64,000 nt of DNA from UBA2705 sp963977105 (GTDB lineage: Bacteria; Pseudomonadota; Alphaproteobacteria; Micavibrionales; Micavibrionaceae), in the NCBI GenBank assembly GCA_963977105.1, contig CAXBNI010000001.1, forward strand, positions 1,302,001 to 1,366,000, read 5' to 3'. The number at the start of each line of letters is the position of its first letter. Positions within the stretch are counted from its first letter, which is position 1. Below are positions 17,988-26,075 of this stretch, piece by piece. The notes beneath the pieces were generated by a model. The model did not search any database. It was given only the letters and a program-made list of their open reading frames with translations, and was not told the origin of the DNA. The translations under genes and the position numbers were made by a program.

Positions 17988-19184
17988 ATGGAAAATTTAG
18001 TTTACAGCATTGCTGGTTTTAGTTTAGGTGCCATTTGTACCGCGGTTCCCCTTGTCCTACGTCTTATGGCGTTAGAAAAACGTAATGCGCAGCTTGAACA
18101 AACGCCTGATGCACTGCGTCAGAGCTTTGATTCTCTTGCGGGCGAGGCGTTAATGAAAAACAATGAAATGTTTTTACAGCTTGCGCGTGAGAACATCGAA
18201 AAAACCCAAAACTCGCAGCATAGCGACTTTGAAAAGCGCCAAAAGGCGATTGCTGAACTGGTAGACCCGATTACCAAGACGCTTAAAGATATGGAACAGC
18301 GCGTTGATCATTTAGGTAAGACGGGCAACACCTTAGAAGGTCAGCTCAAAAGCTTTGCACTCGAACAGCAGCGCCTACGCCACGAAACAGGAAATTTGGT
18401 CAAAGTCCTATCCAACACCAATGACCGCGGTAAATGGGGAGAGCTTCAATTGCAGCGCGCTTTTGAAGCTATTGGCTTGATTGAAGGCACGCATTTCCGT
18501 CAGCAAGTTCACGTTACCGATGAAAACAACCGCGGCTTGAAGCCCGATTTTGTTGTACACATGCCCGGCGGTGTCGACATTATCATTGATGTAAAAACGC
18601 CAATTGAACCATATTGGAAAGCCGTCGAAGAAGAGCTTAGCCCTGCTCAGCAGCAAAGCGCATTTAAAGATTTTTCCGTCAAGCTGCGTGAACACTTAAA
18701 AACGGTATCATCGAAAAGCTACTGGCAGCAATTTGATAGCCCTGAATTTGTTGTGATGTTCTTGCCGACAGAGAGCCTGTTTTCAATGGCGATATCGAGC
18801 GATAAAAACTTAATTGAAGATGCCGCAAAGCATAATGTTATTTTGGCGTCCCCCACAACGATGATGGGCTTACTGCGCATCGTCATGTATGGCTGGCAGC
18901 AGCAAGTCGTTGCCGAAGAAGCCAAAACCATTGCCGCGCTCGGCACTGATTTATACAAACGCCTGAGCACGTTTACAGGCCATATGGAGAAATTGCGTAA
19001 GGGGTTAAACTCTGCGCTTGATGGTTACAACAAAGCCGTTGGATCATTGCAATCATCCGTCCTGCCGGGTGCGCGTAAATTTAATGATTTGAAAATTGGT
19101 ACTGGTGGGCATGATATTATCACCCCCACACAGATTGACGCCACGCCGCGTATATTAGACCATAACAGCGAGGACGCTGCATAA
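17988..19184 (+). CDS. rmuC: RmuC family DNA recombination protein
   Basis: 398 residues. RmuC proteins limit DNA rearrangement between inverted repeats and carry a PD-(D/E)xK-like nuclease core. An N-terminal membrane anchor (VYSIAGFSLGAICTAVPLVL) is followed by a coiled coil (about residues 45-130) and the core with NDRGKWGELQLQRAFEAIGL, GLKPDFVVHMPGG and IIIDVKTPIEPY, giving the expected E-D-DxK arrangement. WQQQVVAEEA and the C-terminal coiled region match the family. No strong ribosome binding site precedes the ATG, but the anchor fits this start. Confidence 0.92.
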   Translation: MENLVYSIAGFSLGAICTAVPLVLRLMALEKRNAQLEQTPDALRQSFDSLAGEALMKNNEMFLQLARENIEKTQNSQHSDFEKRQKAIAELVDPITKTLKDMEQRVDHLGKTGNTLEGQLKSFALEQQRLRHETGNLVKVLSNTNDRGKWGELQLQRAFEAIGLIEGTHFRQQVHVTDENNRGLKPDFVVHMPGGVDIIIDVKTPIEPYWKAVEEELSPAQQQSAFKDFSVKLREHLKTVSSKSYWQQFDSPEFVVMFLPTESLFSMAISSDKNLIEDAAKHNVILASPTTMMGLLRIVMYGWQQQVVAEEAKTIAALGTDLYKRLSTFTGHMEKLRKGLNSALDGYNKAVGSLQSSVLPGARKFNDLKIGTGGHDIITPTQIDATPRILDHNSEDAA

Positions 19185-19192
19185 TCGATTTA

Positions 19193-19501
19193 TTAAAGCT
19201 GATACGCTTTATTGAGATGCGTCACCATTGCTTGTTTGACTAACGGGTCAAGCTCTGGATATAAGGTCTCTTTGGTTGTAGCAGGGCAATCAAATTGCAC
19301 TTTCTTAGCTGTAAAGTCATTAAACATCTCGTTCAAGCTTCTAACATTTATTGCGCCAAGGTCCTTAACAACTTCACCCTTATCAATCCGGTTATCGCGC
19401 ACCGCGTTATCAAATAAATCAAGTAAATCTGCGCAAGGCATTGCAGTGCCTTGGCTTTGTAACGCGTCTACTAATTGTTGTGTATCTTTACTCATAATCA
19501 T
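19193..19501 (-). CDS. Hypothetical protein
   Basis: 102 residues, not recognised. It is soluble, acidic to neutral and mostly helical, with no signal peptide. AGAAGG lies five bases before ATG 19501; a second ATG two codons later is possible. The Cys in MPCADLLDLFDNAV and in VQFDCPATT are the only cysteines. It converges on rmuC with a gap of eight bases, and is divergent from def. Confidence 0.6.
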   Translation of the reverse strand: MIMSKDTQQLVDALQSQGTAMPCADLLDLFDNAVRDNRIDKGEVVKDLGAINVRSLNEMFNDFTAKKVQFDCPATTKETLYPELDPLVKQAMVTHLNKAYQL

Positions 19502-19708
19502 GAACCTTCTATAATTTTTGCTTTGTAGAATACTTCTCTACGTGCGGCTAAAATACCTGTAATATTATTGTTTATAACACATAACATACTCTCGTTTACG
19601 CAATATGTCAAATTAAGACTGGAAAAGAGGTTTACATCGCCCTAGTTATTATTTTATAAACTTATTTAATACGCCCAACTAAGCACGGCAAAAACGGATA
19701 GAATAAAG

Positions 19709-20251
19709 ATGACAAGTGAAGTATACGACGTTGTAAAAGTCCCTGACCCTGTATTAAAGAAACAGGCAGACACTATTGGCACCGTTGACGAAGCAATAGA
19801 AAAGCAGCTTTCTAAAATGTTAGAAACAATGTACGCAAGTAAAGGCGTCGGCCTTGCGGCGAACCAAGTTGGCATACTTAACCGCGCTTTGGTCATGGAC
19901 GTCACTCAGCAAGAAGATCAACGCGGGCAAGCTATATACATGGTTAACCCCGAAATAATCTGGGAATCTGAAGAACGCAGCGTCTATCAAGAGGGCTGCC
20001 TATCCATACCGCAGCAATTTGCTGATATTGAGCGTCCAGCTTCGGTACGCGTGAAATACCTTGACGAAAAAGGCGCGCCGCATGAGTTACTGACCAATGC
20101 TGAAGAAAACTTGCTACTTAATCACTGCGTCCAACATGAAATTGACCATTTAAATGGTCGCTTATTTATTGACTTCCTATCATCCATCCGCCGCAATATG
20201 ATGGTTAAAAAAGTCCAAAAGCTTGTGAAGCAAGACCAGCACGTGCTTTAA
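19709..20251 (+). CDS. def: Peptide deformylase
   Basis: 180 residues. It removes the formyl group from the N-terminal Met of nascent proteins. The three family motifs are present: GVGLAANQVG, EGCLSIP (here QEGCLSIPQQ, with the metal Cys) and the HEIDHLNG metal site. The gene stands alone with fmt elsewhere in the window, and 207 bases upstream hold no other gene. Confidence 0.96.
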   Translation: MTSEVYDVVKVPDPVLKKQADTIGTVDEAIEKQLSKMLETMYASKGVGLAANQVGILNRALVMDVTQQEDQRGQAIYMVNPEIIWESEERSVYQEGCLSIPQQFADIERPASVRVKYLDEKGAPHELLTNAEENLLLNHCVQHEIDHLNGRLFIDFLSSIRRNMMVKKVQKLVKQDQHVL

Positions 20252-20254
20252 GCG

Positions 20255-20896
20255 CTAAAAACCCGCTATACCGTTATGCGCATTCATAAGCCCCCGAATA
20301 CCATCCGCTATAAACTGTACAGATAATGCAGCAAGCAAGATGCCGACAATACGCGCGGTGATAGAGCTGCCTGTATGCCCCATAAAGCTTACAATTCTTA
20401 CTGACATCAACATCGTGAGCAGCGAAATAAGCTGCACCACTAAAACGGCAAAAGCAACAATAGTTATGCCGCTAAGGCTCGCAGCTTCTGAGGCATGAAG
20501 TACAACGGCCGTCATACAGCCAGGCCCCGCCAATAGTGGTATAGCCACGGGGTAAACAGCCAAGGACTGCAAACCTTGCGGAGATGATGTCATGCCCTCC
20601 GCAAAGTGGTCTGCGCCTTTTGCGCCCATAATCATTTGAAATGCAGTCACGAATAATAATGTGCCGCCTGCAACGCGGAAAGCGTGCAGCGAAATCCCCA
20701 TATGATGAAGCAATGCTTCGCCGATAAAGGCAAAGACCATCAAAATTGAGATTGCGATCACCACGCCTTTTAGCGCAATTCTACGCGCATCTTGTTTGGA
20801 CATATCTTTGGTTATCGCGGCAAAAACGCTTGCTGATCCCAATGGGTCAACAATCACGAATAAAGAAATAAATGTCGCAATAAATAAGTCGATCAC
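20255..20896 (-). CDS. MarC family integral membrane protein
   Basis: 213 residues with about six transmembrane helices. The MarC family has an unknown role despite its name from the E. coli mar locus. Matches include FVIVDPLGSASVFAAIT in the first helix, GEALLHHMGISLHAFRVAGG, and PLLAGPGCMTAVVL. It converges on def with three bases between stops and lies downstream of a small membrane gene and infC on the same strand. Confidence 0.88.
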   Translation of the reverse strand: MIDLFIATFISLFVIVDPLGSASVFAAITKDMSKQDARRIALKGVVIAISILMVFAFIGEALLHHMGISLHAFRVAGGTLLFVTAFQMIMGAKGADHFAEGMTSSPQGLQSLAVYPVAIPLLAGPGCMTAVVLHASEAASLSGITIVAFAVLVVQLISLLTMLMSVRIVSFMGHTGSSITARIVGILLAALSVQFIADGIRGLMNAHNGIAGF

Positions 20897-20920
20897 AATA
20901 TGCCGCCTTTTCAGTATGGG

Positions 20921-21133
20921 CTATGATTTACTTTGGAAAACCTTGGCAATAATAAAGTCACTAAAGCCTGCAAAACCGAGGGCGTAGCCCATAAGTTTAA
21001 CACTTTCAGCATCCATACCTAACATATTGGCAAGGCTCTGGGGTGAAAGCACGGCAAAAACACCAACGCTAATAAAGACAATCCCCGCCATAAAAAGCAT
21101 CCGCGCCAATAGTTTATATTGGTCGCGGCGCAC
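20921..21133 (-). CDS. Small two-helix membrane protein, unknown
   Basis: 70 residues, not recognised. Two hydrophobic segments (LLARMLFMAGIVFISVGVFA and MGYALGFAGFSDFIIAKVF) with a short loop. The start is a GTG with only a weak AGAAG upstream; the frame is open for about 20 more codons towards infC but contains no ATG, GTG or TTG there. It lies between infC and marC on the same strand. Confidence 0.5.
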   Translation of the reverse strand: MRRDQYKLLARMLFMAGIVFISVGVFAVLSPQSLANMLGMDAESVKLMGYALGFAGFSDFIIAKVFQSKS

Positions 21134-21182
21134 ATGTTTATCTTCTACGGAAGGCGTATCCTGATCCGTAGGATGTTTATGA

Positions 21183-21722
21183 TCAAACTTCAGAGCTCAG
21201 CACCATTATCATTTGGCGACCTTCAACGCGAGGCCCCATATCTGCTTTACCTAAGCCTTCGACATCAGCCAAAAGACGACGCATAACTTTCATGCCCACA
21301 TCTTGGTGTGCCATTTCACGGCCACGGAAGCGCATAGATACCTTGACCTTATTGCCCGCAGTTAAAAAGCGCACAGCATTACGAAGCTTAACTTGGTAAT
21401 CATGCTCTTCTGTGGTTGGGCGAATTTTAATTTCTTTTAGGTCGATTGTTTTTTGCTTTTTACGCGCTTCATTCGCCTTTTTTTGCTGTTCGTATTTATA
21501 CTTACTATGGTCAAGTATTTTACAAACTGGCGGATCAGCGTTTGGAGACACCTCAACCAGATCCAAACCCGCTTCTTCTGCTTTCTTTAATGCATCAACG
21601 GTTTTTGTAACCCCCTGCATTTCCCCTTCGTCATCAATTAAACGTACTTCTGGGACGCGAATAGCCTCGTTAATACGTGGTCCGTCATTAACTGGGCGTT
21701 GCGGTTTTACTGGTCCTCTAAT
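21183..21722 (-). CDS. infC: Translation initiation factor IF-3, ATT start
   Basis: 179 residues. IF-3 binds the 30S subunit, blocks premature 50S joining and proofreads the start codon. The first ATG in frame (21620) would cut off the first 34 residues, including PQRPVNDGPRINEAIRVPEV, the conserved N-terminal motif. The frame extends upstream to an ATT preceded by TAGGAGATCACC, an excellent ribosome binding site, exactly as in E. coli, where IF-3 represses its own AUU start. IRPTTEEHDYQVKL and VKVSMRFRGREMAH are in the C-terminal domain. It follows thrS with a gap of about 105 bases. Confidence 0.93.
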   Translation of the reverse strand: MRGPVKPQRPVNDGPRINEAIRVPEVRLIDDEGEMQGVTKTVDALKKAEEAGLDLVEVSPNADPPVCKILDHSKYKYEQQKKANEARKKQKTIDLKEIKIRPTTEEHDYQVKLRNAVRFLTAGNKVKVSMRFRGREMAHQDVGMKVMRRLLADVEGLGKADMGPRVEGRQMIMVLSSEV

Positions 21723-21828
21723 GGTGATCTCCTATATCTTATTTATAATCAATTTCATAATTTACGCTAAAATACGCAAAAATCAATAAAATTCATACTG
21801 ATCTTGGCCTATTTGCGTAAAATAATTC

Positions 21829-23811
21829 TTAATATGGCGGTTTACATGCTTCAACAATCATTTTCACTGCCTGCTCACGGCTAATCACCTCTTGCTCTTT
21901 ACTGCCAAGGCGACGTATAGCAACCGTATCTTCTTCAGCTTCACGCGCACCAACAACAAATAAATGTGATGTTTTCTTCGTCATATGATCACGCACTTTA
22001 TAATTGATTTTCTCATTACGGACATCCAGCTCTACGCGCAGCCCGGCGGCTTTTAATTCGTCATAGAGCTTTGTCGCATATTCATCAGCGCTTTCAGTAA
22101 TTGTTGCTACAGCACATTGTGTAGGCGCAAGCCATAATGGCATTTTGCCCGCATAGCTTTCAATCATAATACCAATGAAGCGTTCAAACGTACCAAGTAC
22201 AGCGCGATGAAGCATAACAGGGCGGTGCTTGCCGCCATCTTCGCCAATATATGTCGCATCAAAACGCTCGGGCAAATTAAAATCAAGCTGTAACGTGCCA
22301 CAGCCCCATTCACGACCAATAGCGTCAGTGAGAACGTAACCAAGTTTAGGACCATAAAACGCGCCATCCCCTTCACAAAGTTCGTATTCCATACCGATAT
22401 GATCCATGGCATCCATCAAGCTTTTTTCAGCTTTGTCCCATAGCTCATCAGAGCCGACACGCATTTCTGGGCGCGTCTCTAAAGTCAGGCGGTAATCGGT
22501 AAAACCGAGGTCTTGATAAACTTTTTCTGTCAGCTGGCAGAACTTCACCGCTTCGTCTAATATCTGCTCCTCGCTACAAAAAATATGACCGTCATCTTGT
22601 GTGAATTGACGTACACGTAGTAAACCATGCAAAGCGCCATGCGCTTCATTACGGTGGCAGCAGCCCATTTCCGCGTAACGGATCGGTAGGTCTTTATAAG
22701 ATTTAATGCCTTGCTTGAACACCTGCACATGGGCAGGGCAGTTCATCGGCTTGAGCGCCAAAAAGTCTTTAGGTTCTTCTTTGAAAACAGGGCCATCTTC
22801 TTCGGTGTTTGGTACGACATCAGGTACAACAAACATGTCTTCGCGGTATTTTTGCCAGTGACCTGAAATTTCCCAGAATTTAGAATGCATAAGCTGCGGC
22901 GTTTTCACCTCAACATAGCCATCACTTTCAACGCGGCGGCGCATATATTGTTCAAGCTGATTATAAATCGTAAAACCGCGTGGATGCCAAAATACTGAAC
23001 CTTGTGCTTCATTTTGGAAATGGAACAAATCCATTTCATTACCAAGGCGGCGGTGGTCACGCTTTTCAGCCTCTTCAAGCATTGTCAAATAAGCTTTCAG
23101 CTCTTTATCATTGCGCCAAGCTGTGCCGTATATGCGGGTCAGCATCGCATTTTTACTATCGCCGCGCCAATACGCGCCAGCAACCTTCATTAATTTGAAC
23201 GCTGTGCCGACATGCTTCGTTGTTGGCATATGTGGGCCGCGGCATAAATCTTTCCATTCGCCTTGCTTATAGACGCTAATGGTTTCGCTTTCGGGCAGGT
23301 CTTCGATGATTTGCGCTTTATAATCCTCGCCAATGCCACGGAAATGATTGATCGCTTCATCACGCGCCCACTCTTCTCGTATAAACGCTTCGCCTTTTTC
23401 TATGATTTGACGCATACGTTTTTCGATCGCCATTAAATCATCTGACGAAAACGGCTCCGCACGTGCAAAATCGTAATAAAAACCGTTATCGATTGACGGG
23501 CCTATGGTGACCTGCGTTCCGGGGAATAACTCCTGCACCGCTTGCGCCATAACATGCGCCGCGTCATGACGGATAAGCTCCAGACCTTCATCATCATCGC
23601 GCTTCACAATGGCGATATTATCGCCGTTTTGCAGCACGGTCGACAAATCACAAATTTCGCCTTCGCGCTTAATCGCAACAGATGCTTTCGCCAAAGATTT
23701 GGATATATTCAGCGCGAGGTCTAAGCCCGTACTGCCCGCAGCTAATTCACGCTGCGACCCATCAGGAAGAATAACTGAAATATTGCCTTGTAACTCTGCT
23801 TGCGAAGCCAT
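21829..23811 (-). CDS. thrS: Threonyl-tRNA synthetase
   Basis: 660 residues, full length. Domains in order: TGS (residues about 10-70), the editing/second additional domain with HDAAHVMAQAVQELFP and the CRGPHMPTT segment, a class II core with KPMNCPAHVQVFK (motif 1/2 region and zinc Cys), RYAEMGCCHRNEAHGALHGLLRVR, and a C-terminal anticodon-binding domain. The catalytic zinc ligands Cys and two His (GYVL...MLHRAVLGTFERF) are present. It is upstream of infC on the same strand, a widely conserved order. Translation of threonine codons depends on it. Confidence 0.97.
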   Translation of the reverse strand: MASQAELQGNISVILPDGSQRELAAGSTGLDLALNISKSLAKASVAIKREGEICDLSTVLQNGDNIAIVKRDDDEGLELIRHDAAHVMAQAVQELFPGTQVTIGPSIDNGFYYDFARAEPFSSDDLMAIEKRMRQIIEKGEAFIREEWARDEAINHFRGIGEDYKAQIIEDLPESETISVYKQGEWKDLCRGPHMPTTKHVGTAFKLMKVAGAYWRGDSKNAMLTRIYGTAWRNDKELKAYLTMLEEAEKRDHRRLGNEMDLFHFQNEAQGSVFWHPRGFTIYNQLEQYMRRRVESDGYVEVKTPQLMHSKFWEISGHWQKYREDMFVVPDVVPNTEEDGPVFKEEPKDFLALKPMNCPAHVQVFKQGIKSYKDLPIRYAEMGCCHRNEAHGALHGLLRVRQFTQDDGHIFCSEEQILDEAVKFCQLTEKVYQDLGFTDYRLTLETRPEMRVGSDELWDKAEKSLMDAMDHIGMEYELCEGDGAFYGPKLGYVLTDAIGREWGCGTLQLDFNLPERFDATYIGEDGGKHRPVMLHRAVLGTFERFIGIMIESYAGKMPLWLAPTQCAVATITESADEYATKLYDELKAAGLRVELDVRNEKINYKVRDHMTKKTSHLFVVGAREAEEDTVAIRRLGSKEQEVISREQAVKMIVEACKPPY

Positions 23812-24199
23812 GTGTTTATACTTTTCTTATTCGGTTTTACTTTGAAACTATTCCAATATTTATAAAAGCCGTATCAGGTGCTAAAAATCAACCTTTTTGT
23901 CACAATATCGCGCGTTTTATAAACGCGATCTTTATACGCAGCAAAGCGAATTTCACCACTCCGTTGCAACCTACGCATTATACAGCAAGAAATGCAGCGC
24001 AAAGAACCAAAGAATATGCGTATAAAGTGTCGATTTTTGATCGGCTTTTAAGCGAATATTAACCACCCTCATTATAGACTTAAGAATATAACAAATTGCA
24101 CAGCTTTATGAGCAGCACCCAAATGAGAAGGTGCGCCGTTGTGTAAAAGTAAATTTTGTTATTATGAGGTAACTTGTGTAAATATTTTTGGAGAACGAT
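23812..24199. other. 388-base intergenic region between thrS and the SpoIIAA-like gene
   Basis: No coding sequence is convincing on either strand. It contains a perfect 7-bp hairpin CGCGTTT/AAACGCG at 23911-23927 whose centre holds a TATAAA-like -10 (23918-23923), with TTGTCA 15 bases upstream, and, just after it, a long inverted repeat (separate entry). The last about 100 bases are AT-rich and probably carry the promoter and leader of the downstream plus-strand gene. Confidence 0.5.
23930..24027 (+). repeat. 11-bp perfect inverted repeat enclosing 76 bases; candidate small RNA
   Basis: CTTTATACGCA at 23930-23940 is exactly complementary to TGCGTATAAAG at 24017-24027, so a transcript would close into a stem-loop of about 98 nucleotides. 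The 5' arm begins seven bases after a TATAAA box, where a transcript would be expected to start. A weak stem CGAT/ATCG followed by CTTTT occurs soon after 24027. It could equally be a protein-binding site or chance. Confidence 0.3.
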
Positions 24200-24607
24200 A
24201 TGAACCAGCTCGTCACTACGTGCCGTGAGGAGCCGTACGACTTTGACCACAATGGATTCCATCCCAAAGATCGTTTCGGCGTAATCTGCTTAAGAATGTC
24301 CGGCGTTATAGACCACGTCAATTTGGCGCAAAATCTGCTGCCGCGTATAAAACGGTGCTATGAGCGTCACAAAGAAATACGCCTAGCTATATATTACGAT
24401 GACTACAAAGGCTGGCAAGAGCAAGAATTCGCCAGCGATGCTTTGCAACTTAACCCATTTCGTCATCACATTCGGAAAGTTGCACTCATCAACCCACCAG
24501 AAGAAGGCAAAGAACATTTTACGACGCAGTGGTCAACAAACCACAAAAATGTGCGCAAATTCGATGCAGAGAGCATGGATGAAGCACTTTTATGGGTCAA
24601 CAGCTAA
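24200..24607 (+). CDS. SpoIIAA-like (STAS/SEC14 fold) protein
   Basis: 135 residues from the ATG behind TTGGAGAA; a TTG four codons upstream is less likely. The region IRLAIYYDDYKGWQEQEFAS matches the pattern 'IRLYIEFDDFKGW' of the SpoIIAA-like family, followed by RHHIRKVALIN and FDAESMDEALLWV at the C-terminus, which match the family's second strand and its 'F...ee.eAl.WL' ending. The biochemical role of this family is not established. The gene ends in an intrinsic terminator and converges on the secretion operon. Confidence 0.78.
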   Translation: MNQLVTTCREEPYDFDHNGFHPKDRFGVICLRMSGVIDHVNLAQNLLPRIKRCYERHKEIRLAIYYDDYKGWQEQEFASDALQLNPFRHHIRKVALINPPEEGKEHFTTQWSTNHKNVRKFDAESMDEALLWVNS

Positions 24608-24616
24608 GAAAACGAC

Positions 24617-24649
24617 AAGGTAGCGCATAATATTGCGCTACCTTTTTTT
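24617..24649 (+). terminator. Intrinsic terminator after the SpoIIAA-like gene
   Basis: AAGGTAGCGCA (24617-24627) and TGCGCTACCTT (24634-24644) form a perfect 11-bp stem with a 6-base loop, followed by seven T. The complementary A run also gives a T run for the opposing hlyD-like transcript, so it may act in both directions. Confidence 0.9.
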
Positions 24650-26075
24650 AGCGCTCCCGCATCGCGCGGTCGAGCGTCTTAACAAATGGCTTCAAGATAT
24701 AATCCATCACCGTCTTTTTACCCGTCAAAATATCGACGCTAGCCACCATACCTGGAATAATCGGAAGCACTTCGCCCTTGCGCTTCAGTTCTGTTTGATT
24801 GGTACGGATACGCACACGGTAAAAGCTTTCGCCCTGCTCATCCATGATTGTATCAGCGGAAATATCGATCACTTCAGCCTCTAACCCACCATATATAGAG
24901 TAATCATAAGCCGTGATTTTAACAATCGCGGCCTGCTGTGGGTGCAAGAAGGCAATATCACCAGGACGGATACGTGCTTCGACCAACAGCTGATCATCAT
25001 GCGGGACGATCTCTAGAATATCACTGCCCGGCTGAACAACGCCGCCAACAGTATTAATCTTCAGGTCTTTCACTTCACCATTTACAGGGGACTTAATCTC
25101 TGTGCGGACTTTACGGTCTTCTAACGCCGTCAAAGTCTGTTTAATGGTGTCCATCTCAATCGTGATTTCAGAAAGCTGCTGCTGCGCAGCTGAACGCGCA
25201 GTTTGAGTAATCTCACTTATACGCTCTTCAACTTCTTTTACCGCCAAATCGGCACGTGGCATAGACTGCAAAACGCCGTTAAGCTCGGTCACTTTTTCCT
25301 GAATACCGCGCTCTAACTGGACAAGCTCAATACGCGGCGCGGAGCCACGCTCCACAAGTGGCGCGATCATTGATTTTTCTTCACGGGAAAGCGCAAGGAC
25401 ACGCGCCAAGTCTTTTTCACGGGTCTTTAACTCTAAGATCTCTTGTTTACGCTGCGCTAATTGCTGTTCAAGGACACTGATTTGCTGTTTCACCTGACGG
25501 CGCCCAGCGGTAAAGCTTTCAAGTTCTTCGCGTACACTGGATGGTGCATTCTTTTTAATTTCATCAGGAAACTCAAAAGAATCGAGGTTTTCTGCTTCGG
25601 CTTGCAAGCGCGTGCTTGTCGCCAAAAGGCCAAAGAACCGCGCGCGATTTGCGCCGTAATCTGATGCGGCAGAGACATCACGTAAACGCAGCAAAACCTG
25701 ACCTGCCTTGACAATATCGCCTTCTTTTACCAAAAACTCTTCGACGATACCGCCTTCAAGATTTTGAATAACTTGTATCTCGCTTGAAGGAATAACTTTA
25801 CCATCCCCGCGCGTCACCTCATCAAGTGATGCGAAATTCGCCCACAGCAAGAAAAACACAAAGAATCCAACAATAAAGACAAGCAATAAATGACGCGATA
25901 ACGGAAGTTCCTCATCACTGGTGAAGAACTTCTCAGCTTTAGCGCGCGCCAAATCGGCTTGTTCTTTCGCCCAATTGGAACGGATCTTATCCCAATCGCC
26001 TTTATCATTTACATTCAGATCCGTATCATCTTTAGCGGCTTGCTTGGCTTGCTGTACATTTTTTTCTTTAGACAT
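24648..26075 (-). CDS. Type I secretion membrane fusion protein, HlyD family
   Basis: 475 residues. Periplasmic adaptor linking the inner-membrane ABC exporter to TolC. A polar N-terminus of about 60 residues precedes one transmembrane helix (HLLLVFIVGFFVFFLLWANF), a lipoyl-like half-domain (EGGIVEEFLVKEGDIVKAGQVLLRL), a long coiled coil (about residues 135-300) and the second half (EIKSPVNGEVKDLKINTVGG). The C-terminal beta domain has the family signature AYDYSIYGGLEAEV. This variant resembles LapC more than classical HlyD. Its ATG overlaps the last eight bases of the upstream ABC gene, so the two are coupled. Confidence 0.93.
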   Translation of the reverse strand: MSKEKNVQQAKQAAKDDTDLNVNDKGDWDKIRSNWAKEQADLARAKAEKFFTSDEELPLSRHLLLVFIVGFFVFFLLWANFASLDEVTRGDGKVIPSSEIQVIQNLEGGIVEEFLVKEGDIVKAGQVLLRLRDVSAASDYGANRARFFGLLATSTRLQAEAENLDSFEFPDEIKKNAPSSVREELESFTAGRRQVKQQISVLEQQLAQRKQEILELKTREKDLARVLALSREEKSMIAPLVERGSAPRIELVQLERGIQEKVTELNGVLQSMPRADLAVKEVEERISEITQTARSAAQQQLSEITIEMDTIKQTLTALEDRKVRTEIKSPVNGEVKDLKINTVGGVVQPGSDILEIVPHDDQLLVEARIRPGDIAFLHPQQAAIVKITAYDYSIYGGLEAEVIDISADTIMDEQGESFYRVRIRTNQTELKRKGEVLPIIPGMVASVDILTGKKTVMDYILKPFVKTLDRAMRER

